64,000 nucleotides of DNA from JAPPHY01 sp034423135 (GCA_034423135.1 DAOUJC010000021.1:1-64000), one strand, 5' to 3'; positions 8,141-17,612 are shown, counted from the stretch's first letter. Notes: generated by a model not told the origin, from the letters alone. A program made the numbers and translations.

Positions 8141-9295
8141 TTGAAGAACTCAAGCGTTGGAGGACAGAGCAGATTCTGGATCGCATTAGCGCTTTTCTCG
8201 CTGGCAATTCCCCTGACTGTATTGGCATGCTCGGAATCGGAACCTACGGCGACCAGCACCGTACCACCTACTCACACAGCGGCGCCCGCAGCAACCCCGA
8301 CTCCCGAACCCACGGCCACACAGGAACCCACTAAAGCGCCAACCGCGGCCCCAACCCAGGCTCCCACCCCCACACAGCCCCCCACCGAAACTCCCGTGCC
8401 CGAGCCAACACCCCCACCGACTCTTGAGCCTACGTCTACCCCGGAGCCGGTAGCTGAGCACTACCCACTCGAAGTCGTCGACATGCTGGGTGTCACGGTT
8501 AAGTTGCAGGCCAAGCCGACTCGCATCGTCAGCATCAGCCCCACGTCCACAGAGATGCTGTACGTTGCCGGCGGAGCGGCAATTGCTCGCGACTCAAGCT
8601 CTACCTTCCCCAGCGAGGTCATTGACCTGCCGGAACTGGGTGGCGCCTACTCGCCCAGCTTTGAGGCAATCGCTGCCCAGAGGCCCGACCTGATAATCAT
8701 CGAGGCTCTGACGCAGGCCAGATTCCTTGGTCCGCTGTCGCAGCTGGGCGCGCCCGTTGTGGCTGTCCGGGCCACGTCTCTCGAAGACGTGACCAAAGGC
8801 ATCATGCTCCTTGGGCAGATAATCGACAACGTTGAGGAAGCAGATCAGGCTGCGCAGGGAATCTCAGAGCGCGTTTCGGAGGCTATCGAAGGTTCGGAAG
8901 GCGGTAGGAGCGTCCTGATTCTGATATCGGACGCGGACAGGAACCTCTACGCCGCCAAGCCCCAGTCCTATCCCGGCGCCATTGCCGCGATGCTGCAGCT
9001 GTCCAATCCGGCCTCAGAGCTGCCGGACAGCGGGACATTTCCGGGCTTCGCTCTTCTTCCTCCTGAGCAGCTATTCGTCATGAACCCGGACATCCTCTTC
9101 ACCATCACGCCCGCGCCGGAACCGGCGCCGCGGCTCTCCGCAGGACTGGCTGCCGCACCACCGCTCGCACAGCTTCGGGCGATTGCAAGCGGTCAGCTGC
9201 ACGAGCTCGACCACGTGATATTCCTGCGCAACCCCGGGCCGCGCATTGCAGATGCCGTTGAGGCCATGGCGGAGCTGCTGGGAGGCTCCTCATAG
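8141..9295 (+). CDS. Metal-chelate/cobalamin-type ABC importer substrate-binding lipoprotein (FecB/BtuF family)
   Basis: A 384-residue binding protein. It has a signal peptide with lipobox VLAC (Cys 30), a Pro/Thr linker of roughly 70 residues (about 34-105), then a type III periplasmic-binding fold: VTVKLQAKPTRIVSISPTS, ELGGAYSPSFEAIAAQRPDLII, then a long connecting helix (DVTKGIMLLGQIID) and GFALLPPEQLFVMNPDIL. The family binds iron-siderophores, haem or B12; the substrate cannot be read here. The start is TTG 8141 with AAGGAG upstream. It is immediately followed by the permease and ATPase; the iron neighbourhood favours a ferric chelate. Confidence 0.88.
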   Translation: MKNSSVGGQSRFWIALALFSLAIPLTVLACSESEPTATSTVPPTHTAAPAATPTPEPTATQEPTKAPTAAPTQAPTPTQPPTETPVPEPTPPPTLEPTSTPEPVAEHYPLEVVDMLGVTVKLQAKPTRIVSISPTSTEMLYVAGGAAIARDSSSTFPSEVIDLPELGGAYSPSFEAIAAQRPDLIIIEALTQARFLGPLSQLGAPVVAVRATSLEDVTKGIMLLGQIIDNVEEADQAAQGISERVSEAIEGSEGGRSVLILISDADRNLYAAKPQSYPGAIAAMLQLSNPASELPDSGTFPGFALLPPEQLFVMNPDILFTITPAPEPAPRLSAGLAAAPPLAQLRAIASGQLHELDHVIFLRNPGPRIADAVEAMAELLGGSS

Positions 9296-10273
9296 TTGCA
9301 TCGCCATGTCATCGTACTGACGGCACTCGTTGTTGCACTGCTGGCGGGCTGTGTAGCAGGCGTCGTCTTCGGTAGCGCCAACCTGGGCGTCTCCACGCTT
9401 CTGAGGGCGCTGTTCACCGACGGCGGCGACCCCACGGCAGAGGTGATCGTCCGCTCGATTCGCGTGCCCAGGGTCGCGGCCGCCCTGGTGGTTGGCGCGT
9501 CCCTCGGGGCCGCCGGCGCGCTCATCCAGAGCGCAACACGCAACCCGCTGGGCGACCCACAGCTCTTCGGCCTTGGCGGCGGAGCTGCCATCGTGCAGGC
9601 CCTGGCCATGGCCGGTGTGCTGAGCACGGGCGCTTGGGGGCTGGCCACACTGTCGGTACTGGCAGCAGTGGCCGGCGGTCTCCTGATCTCCCTCCTGGCC
9701 TCTCGCGAGGCCCTCACGCCCGCTCGCCTCGCCCTCATCGGCGTGTCCATCGGCGCCCTCACCGCCGCGATCGCCGCTGCAATCTTGACGCACGCGCGCG
9801 TCTTCAGCCTGCAGGCGCTCGCCCTCTTCAGCGGCAGCCTCGCCAACCGCGGCTGGACCGACGTCACGCCCGTCCTGCCATTCCTCGCGCTCGGCGTGCT
9901 GCTCGCGACCATCGCCGCTGGCCGCCTCAACCTGCTCGTCATCGGCGACCGGCTCGCCGGTCACCTCGGCGGCAGCCCCAAGCTCACGCGCCTGCTCGCC
10001 ATGTCGGCCGCCGGCGTCCTGGCAGGCGCTGCGGTGGCCCTCGCAGGCGTTGTCGGCTTCGTCGGCCTGCTCACCCCGCACGTCGCACGGCTGATCGTCG
10101 GCAACGACGCTCGCAGCGTCATGGCATTCTCCATCCCCGCAGGCGCGCTGGTTGTCCTCTACGCCGACCAAATCTCGCGCCTCGTCTTCATGCCTGCTGA
10201 GATCCCCGTCGGCCTCGTCACCACCGCGCTCGGCGCGCCCGTGATGATCTGGGTGGCAAGGAGGCTGCGATGA
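9296..10273 (+). CDS. FecCD/BtuC-family ABC permease
   Basis: A 325-residue permease with about ten membrane helices. Diagnostic blocks are IRVPRVAAALVVGASLGAAG near residue 58, NPLGDPQLFGL, and the C-terminal GVVGFVGLLTPHVARL with the conserved GLxxPHxxR coupling motif. The TTG start directly follows the binding-protein stop and has GGAGG about ten bases upstream. It is encoded between its cognate lipoprotein and ATPase and would form the transmembrane dimer of the chelate importer. Confidence 0.9.
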   Translation: MHRHVIVLTALVVALLAGCVAGVVFGSANLGVSTLLRALFTDGGDPTAEVIVRSIRVPRVAAALVVGASLGAAGALIQSATRNPLGDPQLFGLGGGAAIVQALAMAGVLSTGAWGLATLSVLAAVAGGLLISLLASREALTPARLALIGVSIGALTAAIAAAILTHARVFSLQALALFSGSLANRGWTDVTPVLPFLALGVLLATIAAGRLNLLVIGDRLAGHLGGSPKLTRLLAMSAAGVLAGAAVALAGVVGFVGLLTPHVARLIVGNDARSVMAFSIPAGALVVLYADQISRLVFMPAEIPVGLVTTALGAPVMIWVARRLR

Positions 10274-10295
10274 CGCGCCTCACAGGCGGTGGCGC

Positions 10296-10991
10296 ATGAC
10301 CGCCACCATCCAGCTGGACGCCGTATCCTTCTCCTACGGCGCGACGCCCATCCTCAACGCCGTCTCCGCCTCCGTCTCGGTCGGTGAGTTCGTGTGTCTA
10401 CTCGGCCCCAACGGCGCTGGCAAGTCGACTCTCGCCCAGCTCATCGCCGGTGAGCTCGCGCCTGCGCACGGCCGCGTCGCCCTGGTCGATGCGCCCGCCG
10501 CCGACGCATCCGCGCCCGCTCGCCGCGTCGCCTACCTGCCGCAGGACGTGCAGGACCCGCCGTTCGTGGCTGTCCGAGAGCTCGTCACCCTCGGCCGCTT
10601 CCGTCCGCGCGCCACGCTCGGCTGGCGCATCAGCGCGCAGGACAAAGCGGCCGTCCAGCGCTGCATCGCCCGCTGCCTGCTGGAGCCGCTCGCCGACCGT
10701 CCCTTCGCGCAGCTCTCCGGCGGCGAAAAGCAGCGCGTCTGGCTCGCCTTCTGCCTCGCACAGGAGCGCGACTTCCTGCTGCTGGACGAGTCGCTGCACA
10801 AGATCGACCACGCAACGCGTGACCTGTTCTTCAGCATGCTCTCTGATCTCGCCGCTGACGGCATGGGCGTCATCCTCATCACCCACGACCTGGACATGGC
10901 CATCCGCCACGCCCACCGCATCATGGTCCTCAACCACGGTGCCCTCGCCTACAACGGCCCACCCAACCGCATCATCTACACCCTCATGTAG
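10296..10991 (+). CDS. ABC importer ATPase (FecE/BtuD family)
   Basis: A 231-residue nucleotide-binding subunit. Walker A is GPNGAGKST (37-45), the Q-loop is AYLPQDVQD, the signature LSGGEKQRV (about 140), Walker B FLLLDES (about 160) and the H-switch THD. The usual LDEPTSALD is changed to LDESLHKID: the catalytic Glu is kept but the D-loop is unusual. It is the last gene of the importer operon, 22 bases after the permease. Confidence 0.9.
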   Translation: MTATIQLDAVSFSYGATPILNAVSASVSVGEFVCLLGPNGAGKSTLAQLIAGELAPAHGRVALVDAPAADASAPARRVAYLPQDVQDPPFVAVRELVTLGRFRPRATLGWRISAQDKAAVQRCIARCLLEPLADRPFAQLSGGEKQRVWLAFCLAQERDFLLLDESLHKIDHATRDLFFSMLSDLAADGMGVILITHDLDMAIRHAHRIMVLNHGALAYNGPPNRIIYTLM

Positions 10992-11004
10992 CCGCCGCAC
11001 CCAA

Positions 11005-11046
11005 ATCCCTTCCCCCGTCCGCGGGGGAAGGTTAGGATGGGGGCCG
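11005..11046. repeat. G/C-run palindromic repeat (family F)
   Basis: CTTCCCCCG and CGGGGGAAG arms followed by GGTTAGGATGGGGGCC. A close copy lies at 20389-20431 and a degraded one near 17325-17405. Confidence 0.6.
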
Positions 11047-11060
11047 CCCCAAGCAATTAC

Positions 11061-11098
11061 CCCGCTCATCCTGAGCCTGTCGAAGGACATGAGCGGGC
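11061..11098. repeat. REP-like palindrome with CCTGTCGA core (family A)
   Basis: Arms CCCGCTCATCCT and AGGACATGAGCGGG around GAGCCTGTCGA. One of six copies in the window. Confidence 0.75.
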
Positions 11099-11141
11099 AG
11101 CACTCACCCACCCCAACAGTCACCAAGCGCACCACCGTATC

Positions 11142-11167
11142 CGTCATTGCGGCGCAAGCCGCAATCC
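11142..11167. repeat. GTCATTGCGG palindrome (family D)
   Basis: CGTCATTGCGGCGCAAGCC then GCAATCC. Related copies lie at 17741-17766, 18610-18634 and 20313-20337; an interrupted copy lies at 38860-38907. Confidence 0.7.
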
Positions 11168-11233
11168 AGCCCCCCCCTCTCCCGTAGGGGCGCCCCTCGT
11201 GGGCGCCCTCCCCCAACCTCCCCCAACACAAAA

Positions 11234-11263
11234 GAAGAGAGGGGCCTCGCGGCCCCTCTCTTC
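11234..11263 (-). terminator. Rho-independent terminator
   Basis: A perfect 13-bp stem (GAAGAGAGGGGCC and its complement) with TCGC loop. On the minus strand it is followed by CTTTTGTGT, so it mainly ends the surface-protein gene at 11305-13575; it may also stop the ABC operon coming from the left. Confidence 0.85.
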
Positions 11264-11304
11264 ATCTCACTCCTACTCTCGCCTGGCTGCTAAGCCTCCC
11301 GCCC

Positions 11305-13575
11305 CTATCTCCTCCGCACCACGAAGAAGATCACTGCCACCACCACTATCGCCACGATGATCAACAGGATGATCACCACCGGGAATCCGGGCTCCTCCTC
11401 AGGCTCCACCGGCGCTGTCGTCGCCGTCGGTGCCGGCGGCGCCGTCGTTGCTGTCGGCGCAGGCGTCGGCGCTGCCGTCGGCTCAGGCTCAGGCGTCGCC
11501 GTCGGCTCAGGCATCGCGGTCGGTGCCGTCGTCGCCGTAGGTGGCGCCATCGTCGGCTCAGGCTCAGGCGTCGCCGTCGGCGCGGTTGTCGCCGTAGGCG
11601 GCGGTGTCGTCGCCGTTGGTGCTGCCGTAGCCGTAGGCGCAGGCATCGTCGCCGTCGGCACAGGCGTCGCCGTCGCAGGCTGACGCGTCGCCGTCGGCGC
11701 AGGCGTCGCTGTTGGCTCAGGAGCCGTCGTCGGCTCAGGCGTCGGCGTCGCATCCTCATCCACGTCAGTCACATTGATCGTCACCGTGCCGTGGTCCGCT
11801 GCGCCCAGCGGGTCGGACGCCCTCACACGCACCACATAGCTGCTCTTGCTCTCAAAGTCCAGCTCCGTGCCCTCACCAACCGTGATCTGGCCCGTGCTGC
11901 CGTCGATCTCGAACAGCCCCTCGTCATTGCCCGGCAGGAACGAGTACGTCACCTCATCCCCGTTCGCGTCCGTTGCCGTCACCGGGTCGCCCACGTTGGC
12001 GCCCTCATCCGCGCCCTCCGCTATCGAGCGCTCCTGCACGATTCCGCCGTCAAACGCCGGCCGTACGTTCGCACCCACTGGCGGCACTGCTGTCGCTGCC
12101 GGCGGTGGCACTGGCGTCGGTACCGACGGCGGTGGAGGCGCAGCGCCAACCTGCAGGCTGGACACGCCGCCGACGCTCGTCTCAACGCGGTTGCTGTCCC
12201 TCAACGTTCCGCTGAACGTGTAGGTGCTGGCCGCGGCCGGCGCCGTCACCACGTAGCTGAACGAAGTCTCTCCCTGGAGGGTGAAGCTGACAGTCTGGCC
12301 GCTCCTCGAGACCTGGAAGCTGTCAAGACTGCTGGACACGTAGTCGAATCCGGCGGGCAACGTCTCCGTCAGCCGCCCGAAACCTCCGTAGTTGGAGACG
12401 GCAATCCTGACCGTCACGCTCCCGCTTGGGGCCGCAGTGGACGGGGAGAACGAACGAGAAGCAGGCGCCGCCTGCCCCTGAACCGTTATGTTCGACTCGC
12501 CGGTCACATTATGGCTGGCCCTCTGGGAGTCACTTAGTTGGCCGGAGAAGCTGTACGCCCCTGCCGTGCCGGAAGCGGTCACCACGTAGGTGAATGAACT
12601 CTCCCCTTGCAGGGTGAAGCTGGCAGTCTGGCCGCTCGTCGAGACCTGGAAGGTGTCAAGACTGCTGCGCACATAGGTGAACCCCGCGGGCAGCGTCTCA
12701 GTCAAGCGTCCGAACCCACCATAGTTGGCCACGGAAATGGTCACGGTGACCTCAGCGCCCGCAGCCACAGTAGACGTGCTCAGCGCGCGGCTCGCGCTCG
12801 CTGCCGCCCCGCCTGTCACAGTTACGCTGGAAGCTCCGCCGACAGCCTGGGTGGCCCTCTGGGAGTCCCTTAGCTGACCGGAGAAGCTGTACGACCCTGC
12901 CGTGCTGGAAGCGGTCACCACGTAGGTGAATGAGCTCTCCCCTTGCAGAGTGAAGCCGACATTCTGGCCGCTCGGCGTGACCTGGAAGCTGTCAAGACTG
13001 CTGCGCACATAGGTGAACCCCGTGGGCAGCGTCTCCGTCACCCGTCCGAATCCTCCGTAGTTGCTCGCGGTGATCGTCACCGTCAGCTCGGCGCCCGCCG
13101 CAACCGTGGCCGAGCTCAACGCCCGGCTCGCGCTGGCGCCGGAGGTCTGCGCGGCCTGCACTGTCACGCTGGAAGCGCCGCCGACATCAACATTGTTCCT
13201 CTGGCCGTCCCTTAGCTGGCCGGAGAATGAGTGGCTGCCGGCCATACTGGAAGCGGTCACTGTGTAGGTGAATGAACTCTCCCCTTGCAGGGTGAACCTG
13301 ACCTCCTGGCCGCTCGGCGTGACCTGGAAGTCCTCAAGACTGCTGCTTACGTAGGTGAACCCCATCGGCAGCGTCTCCGTCACCCGCCCGAATCCTCCGT
13401 AGTTGGAGACGTTTATCGTCACCTCAACCTGGCCGCCCGCCGCAACTGTCGCGCTGTCAAACGACCGGGTCGCCGTAGCTGTAGATTGCGCAGTCACAAT
13501 GCCCAACCCCAGCATGCTCACCAGGACCATCACCAGGCCGGTCATTATTATCGCTAAGCTTCTCTTTGTGAACAA
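11305..13575 (-). CDS. Membrane-anchored surface protein with four tandem repeats and a cadherin-like domain
   Basis: A 756-residue protein. A signal peptide (about 1-31) is followed by four repeats of roughly 112 residues (about 40-485), each with a VSNYGGFGRxTETLPxGF block and a FTLQGESSFTYVVTAS block. Next come a cadherin-like domain (about 500-610, ending VRVRASDPLGAADHGTV), a Pro/Thr/Ala linker of about 110 residues, one membrane helix (VVIILLIIVAIVVVAVIFF) and a short Arg tail. The repeats resemble DUF11/invasin-type adhesion domains. The layout suggests a stalked, cell-wall-spanning surface protein. The repeats are also very similar at DNA level, so copy number may vary between strains. 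Confidence 0.75.
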   Translation of the reverse strand: MFTKRSLAIIMTGLVMVLVSMLGLGIVTAQSTATATRSFDSATVAAGGQVEVTINVSNYGGFGRVTETLPMGFTYVSSSLEDFQVTPSGQEVRFTLQGESSFTYTVTASSMAGSHSFSGQLRDGQRNNVDVGGASSVTVQAAQTSGASASRALSSATVAAGAELTVTITASNYGGFGRVTETLPTGFTYVRSSLDSFQVTPSGQNVGFTLQGESSFTYVVTASSTAGSYSFSGQLRDSQRATQAVGGASSVTVTGGAAASASRALSTSTVAAGAEVTVTISVANYGGFGRLTETLPAGFTYVRSSLDTFQVSTSGQTASFTLQGESSFTYVVTASGTAGAYSFSGQLSDSQRASHNVTGESNITVQGQAAPASRSFSPSTAAPSGSVTVRIAVSNYGGFGRLTETLPAGFDYVSSSLDSFQVSRSGQTVSFTLQGETSFSYVVTAPAAASTYTFSGTLRDSNRVETSVGGVSSLQVGAAPPPPSVPTPVPPPAATAVPPVGANVRPAFDGGIVQERSIAEGADEGANVGDPVTATDANGDEVTYSFLPGNDEGLFEIDGSTGQITVGEGTELDFESKSSYVVRVRASDPLGAADHGTVTINVTDVDEDATPTPEPTTAPEPTATPAPTATRQPATATPVPTATMPAPTATAAPTATTPPPTATTAPTATPEPEPTMAPPTATTAPTAMPEPTATPEPEPTAAPTPAPTATTAPPAPTATTAPVEPEEEPGFPVVIILLIIVAIVVVAVIFFVVRRR

Positions 13576-13595
13576 AGCTTTCCTCGCTTTCCAAC

Positions 13596-13633
13596 CCTGG
13601 CTGCCTCAACGATTGCTCGCTGAAGCAGCCAGG
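13596..13633. terminator. Stem-loop between the two surface-protein genes
   Basis: CCTGGCTGC (13596-13604) pairs with GCAGCCAGG (13625-13633) around a 20-base loop. There is no clear T-run; it may attenuate read-through from the upstream minus-strand gene. Confidence 0.35.
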
Positions 13634-13664
13634 ATGGTTGCCTATTCCTCTTCTCCGACCGGCT

Positions 13665-16600
13665 CTAGCTGTCCAGGTAGAGATTGATGACGCCGATCAC
13701 GTCCGCCCTGCTGGGAGCGCCCGTGCCCCCGTCAAGGTAAGCGTTGATCGCTGTGATGACCTCAGACCTCTCAATTGAGCCGTTGCCGCTCGTGTCAAAC
13801 CTCTGGAGCAGCGTCTGCCCCGCCGCATCCTCATCCACGTCCGTCACCGTCACGGTCACCGTGCGCGTGTCCGACTCGCCGTTGGCGCTCGCGTTCAGCG
13901 TCACCGTGTAGGTGTTGTCGCCGTCCGCAGATCCCGGGTTCTCGTAGTCCGGCGAACTCCTGAACATCAGCATCCTGCTCGCGCCGCTCCCGCTGAGCCT
14001 GAAGTCGCTGCGGTCGGCGCCGGTCAGCCTCCACGTGGCCGAGGCCGCGTTCGGCCCCATCGCCGTGTAGGTGGCCACTGCTCCCGATCCGTTCTCAGGG
14101 TAGCTCTCTGAGGTCGAGCCAGATATCCTCAGTCCGGTCGCAGGAACCAGTGTGATCGCGGGCTTTTCGTTTCTGTCGGTGACGGTCACTCTCACTGCCC
14201 GGTCGTCGTGCATCGTGCCGTCCGAGGCCCGCACTGTCACCTCGTAGACGTTGTCCCTGTTCGCATCCGCTGGCTTCTCATAGTCAGGCTTCGTCCTGAA
14301 GGAGAGCGCGTCATCGGAAGTGAGGGTAAACCTGGCAGCGTCCGGCCCCATCAGCGACAAGTTGACAAGGACGCCATCCTGGTCACTCGCTGCGTAGACT
14401 GCCGAGTCGGCTTCCGCTGCAGTTGTCGTAGGATCATCGTCGCTGTCCGCGTTCTCGTCGACCACTGTGGCGCCTTCCGCGACGCTCGCCATCTTGTACC
14501 CGCTGCTGAACTTCGGCTTCTCGTCCACGCTCGTAATTGTGATGGTGACGGTCGCCGGGTCAGAAACGGCGCCAGCAGAGTCCGTCGCGGTGACGGTGAC
14601 TGTGCATGAGGTATCTGCAGCTGCCCCAGCATCTGCGCAAGAGCCAAGGGTGCCCGCGACTGCCACGGCCGTCCCTTCGCGATCCAGGTCCACCGAGGTC
14701 TTTATCTGGCCAGTCTTCTGGTCAATCTCGAATCTAGCCGCGTCGGCCCCCCCAAGCGTGTAGCTCAGAGCGTTGTTGATGTCGTCGGTGGCCTTCACCG
14801 GTGCGCCGACATTCTTGCCCTTCTTGCCCTCGTCCACGCTCCTCTTGATCGTAGACGGTGAGAACACAGGAGCGTCATTGCTTGACCGGGCCGCCAGCAC
14901 AGGATAATCAGAGGTCAGGACCGCGGACTCCTCACGACCGCCTCCGACGGCGTCGACGGTGTAGGACACCATCACTCTGAGCCGCTTGCCGACGTCTTCA
15001 GTAGTCGTGGTGTATTCCGCGCTGGTCGCGCCGCTGATCCTGGCACTCCCTCTATGCCACTGCCACCTGACGTTTTCTGTAACGGTCTTGGTGCCACCTT
15101 CTATGTCGCCATCAGTCGCGCTGGCCGTCAAAGTTGCACCGACCTGGAACTGCACTATCGGCTTGGCGGGCGGTATGTTCGCCGCCAAGGCGCCATCGCC
15201 ATCTGGGTCGACGGTCCAGGTGATCTTCCCCGTCTCGGCTAGGTTTGTAACCTTGACGGTCACGTCGAACGTATCGGTATTCGGCGTTGCAGCAGTGTCG
15301 GTTGCAGTCACCGTTGCCGTGTAGGTGTTGGAATCGTCATCGTCACCGCCCGTGGGCGCCTCAAAGTCCGGGGAACTGAGAAACTCTAGCACCCCGTTCG
15401 AGCTGCCAATCTTGAAGTCAACCGTGCCGGCCCCTCCGTCGGCCACACTCCATGTGATCGTGTCGTCCTCAGGATCCGTCGCCGTGAAGGTGGCCACCGC
15501 AGTCTTGCTGTTCTCTGGGTAGCTCACGCTGTTCTTGCCCGCAACGGTCGGCTTTTCGTTTTCGTCGGTGACGGTCACTCTCACTGCCCGGTCGGCATTC
15601 ATCGTGCCGTCCGAGGCCCGCACTGTCACCTCGTAGACGTTGTCCCTGTTCGCATCCGCCGGCTTCTCGTAGTCAGGCTTCGTCCTGAAGGAGAGGGCCC
15701 GCGCGTCGGTGAGCTGGAACCTGGCCCCGTCCGGCCCTATCACGCTGTAAGTAAGGCTTCGGCCATCCTCGTCACTCGCCGTGTAGATTGCTGAGTCAGC
15801 GTCTACTGCAGTTGTCGTAGGATCATCGTCGGTGTCCGCGTTCTCGTCGACCACTGTGGTACCTTCCGCGACGCTCGCCATCTTGTACCCGCTGGTGAAC
15901 TTCGGCTTCTCGTCCACGTTCGTGATTGTGATGGTTACGGTCGCCACTGGGTCAGAAACGGCGCCAGCGGAGTCCGTCGCCGTGACGGTGACTGTGCAGG
16001 AGGTATCTGGACTGCCGGCAGAGGCGCCCGCGCAAGAGCCAAGGGTGCCCGCGACTGCTACCGCACCACCTTCGCGATCCAGATCCACCGAGGTCTTTAT
16101 TTGGCCGGTCTTCTGGTCAATCTCGAATCTGGCCGCGTCGTCGCCCCCAAGCACGTAGCTCAGAGCGTTGGTGATGTCGTCCGTCGCGGTCACGGGTGCG
16201 CCGACAGTCCCGCCCTTCTTGCCCTCGTCCACGCTCCTCTTGACCGCAGCCGGTGAGAACTCTGGCGCGTCGTTGCTCGACCGGGACGCCAGCACCGGGT
16301 AATCGGAGGTCAGGGATGCGGATTCCTCGCGCGCCGTAGGGGAGACATTGTAGAACGCTTCGACGCGGAGGTACATGTTAACGTCGTCGGTCGTCGTGGT
16401 GTAGGAGGCGCCGGTCGCGCCCTTGATGGCCGTCCACGGGCCGGTCTTGCTGGGAGACCTGTGCCACTGCAATCTTTCGGTTACGTCCTTGGTAGTGGTC
16501 AGAACGTCGCCATCTGTCACGCCACCAGTTGCCGGGACACTCAATGTTGCCCCAACCTGGAACTGCACTATCGGCTTCGCGGGCGGCACGTTCGCCGTCA

Positions 16601-17063
16601 AGTCGCCATCGCCATCTGGATCTACGGTCCAGATGACCTTCCCAGTCTCGGCTTCGTTTGTAACCTTGACGGTCACGTCGAACGTCTCGGTATTCGCCGT
16701 AGGCGTTGCGGTGTCGGTTGCAGTCACCGTTGCCGTGTAGGTGTTGGAATCGTTGGCGTCGCCGCCCGTGGGCGCCTCGTAATCCGGGGAACTGAGAAAC
16801 TCTAGCACCCCGTTCGAGCTGCCAATCTTGAAGTCAACCGTGCCGGCCCCTCCGTCGGCCACACTCCAGGTGACCGTATCGTCCTCAGGGTCCTCGGCCG
16901 TGAAGGTCGCCACCACTTCCTTGCTGCCCTCAGGGTAGCTGATCGTGGTGTCCTGAGCGGACGCGGATCTATGCAGGAACAAAGCCAGCAGAGATGCCGC
17001 GAGGAGTATTCCAGCTATCAAGACAATCTGTCTAGCCTTGTGGTCCAGAGCCAATCTATACAT
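13665..17063 (-). CDS. Secreted cadherin-repeat protein with C-terminal dockerin-like module
   Basis: A protein of about 1132 residues. It has an N-terminal signal anchor, then two near-identical blocks of about 470 residues containing cadherin-like domains (YENPGSADGDNTYTVTL-type calcium motifs, VTVTDENEKP linkers, PVTATDD) and an Ig-like insert (VRWQWHRG). A further cadherin domain follows. The C-terminus carries a dockerin-like pair: DTSGNGSIERSEVITAI and ADVIGVINLYL, with EF-hand-type Asp/Asn/Ser spacing. Dockerins bind cohesins or act as calcium modules; no cohesin gene is evident in this window. I prefer ATG 17063 because GAGG precedes it; ATG 17075 is the alternative. Confidence 0.78.
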   Translation of the reverse strand: MYRLALDHKARQIVLIAGILLAASLLALFLHRSASAQDTTISYPEGSKEVVATFTAEDPEDDTVTWSVADGGAGTVDFKIGSSNGVLEFLSSPDYEAPTGGDANDSNTYTATVTATDTATPTANTETFDVTVKVTNEAETGKVIWTVDPDGDGDLTANVPPAKPIVQFQVGATLSVPATGGVTDGDVLTTTKDVTERLQWHRSPSKTGPWTAIKGATGASYTTTTDDVNMYLRVEAFYNVSPTAREESASLTSDYPVLASRSSNDAPEFSPAAVKRSVDEGKKGGTVGAPVTATDDITNALSYVLGGDDAARFEIDQKTGQIKTSVDLDREGGAVAVAGTLGSCAGASAGSPDTSCTVTVTATDSAGAVSDPVATVTITITNVDEKPKFTSGYKMASVAEGTTVVDENADTDDDPTTTAVDADSAIYTASDEDGRSLTYSVIGPDGARFQLTDARALSFRTKPDYEKPADANRDNVYEVTVRASDGTMNADRAVRVTVTDENEKPTVAGKNSVSYPENSKTAVATFTATDPEDDTITWSVADGGAGTVDFKIGSSNGVLEFLSSPDFEAPTGGDDDDSNTYTATVTATDTAATPNTDTFDVTVKVTNLAETGKITWTVDPDGDGALAANIPPAKPIVQFQVGATLTASATDGDIEGGTKTVTENVRWQWHRGSARISGATSAEYTTTTEDVGKRLRVMVSYTVDAVGGGREESAVLTSDYPVLAARSSNDAPVFSPSTIKRSVDEGKKGKNVGAPVKATDDINNALSYTLGGADAARFEIDQKTGQIKTSVDLDREGTAVAVAGTLGSCADAGAAADTSCTVTVTATDSAGAVSDPATVTITITSVDEKPKFSSGYKMASVAEGATVVDENADSDDDPTTTAAEADSAVYAASDQDGVLVNLSLMGPDAARFTLTSDDALSFRTKPDYEKPADANRDNVYEVTVRASDGTMHDDRAVRVTVTDRNEKPAITLVPATGLRISGSTSESYPENGSGAVATYTAMGPNAASATWRLTGADRSDFRLSGSGASRMLMFRSSPDYENPGSADGDNTYTVTLNASANGESDTRTVTVTVTDVDEDAAGQTLLQRFDTSGNGSIERSEVITAINAYLDGGTGAPSRADVIGVINLYLDS

Positions 17064-17238
17064 TTGATGCCTCACTTAGACAGTATTCTGTGACGCGCCT
17101 GCCTGCGCGTATATTCCACACTAGGGGGGACTCTACCAAGACATTCCCGCCATGTCAATACCCCATTCCCCATTTATTACAGCGCTCCCTCCACGATATT
17201 CCCCGGCGAAGTCTCCCCCGCCCCTCCCCCTCCCCCTC

Positions 17239-17263
17239 CGTCATTCCTGCGAAAGCAGGAATC
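17239..17263. repeat. GTCATTCC palindrome (family B)
   Basis: CGTCATTCCTGCGAAAGC then AGGAATC, a short hairpin with GAAA loop. Other copies lie at 17520-17544 and inside the 80-bp units; a C-G variant lies at 20073-20093. Confidence 0.7.
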
Positions 17264-17280
17264 TATCACCCTCCCTCTCA

Positions 17281-17320
17281 GCCCGCTCATCCTGAGCCTG
17301 TCGAAGGACATGCGCGGGCC
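17281..17320. repeat. REP-like palindrome with CCTGTCGA core (family A)
   Basis: GCCCGCTCATCCTGAGCC then TGTCGAAGGACATGCGCGGGCC. Second of six copies. Confidence 0.75.
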
Positions 17321-17412
17321 ATATCCCCCCATCCCAACCTTCCCCCACAAGGGGGGAAGGAGCAAATTCTCTCCCCCTCGATGGGGGAGAGTCAGAGTGG
17401 GGGCGACCCTTC

Positions 17413-17492
17413 CGTCATTCCCGCGCACGCGGGAATCTATCACCCTTCCCTCCTCCTCCAGGTGCTAGACCCCCGCCTCCGCGGGGGTGACG
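17413..17492. repeat. 80-bp composite palindromic unit, copy 1
   Basis: Begins CGTCATTCC and ends GGGTGACG. It contains two hairpins (CCCGCGCACGCGGG and CCCCGCCTCCGCGGGG) joined by a T/C-rich spacer that is identical in copy 2 at 18513-18592. The hairpin loops differ while the stems are kept. Confidence 0.75.
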
Positions 17493-17519
17493 GGAGTGGG
17501 GGCCGCCCGCCGCATTGTC

Positions 17520-17544
17520 CGTCATTCCTGCGAAAGCAGGAATC
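17520..17544. repeat. GTCATTCC palindrome (family B)
   Basis: Same hairpin as 17239-17263, followed by CCAGTCC. A related half-element CTCCTGCCTCCGCAGGAG follows at about 17566. Confidence 0.65.
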
Positions 17545-17612
17545 CAGTCCCTCCCTCCCCTGGACTCCTGCCTCCGCAGGAGTGGCCACGATGGACGGCG
17601 GCCACCTTCACT

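Noticed and set aside
11373..11759. Arg-rich frame over the Pro/Thr linker
   Set aside because: It is the frame-shifted reading of a low-complexity Pro/Thr-coding stretch.
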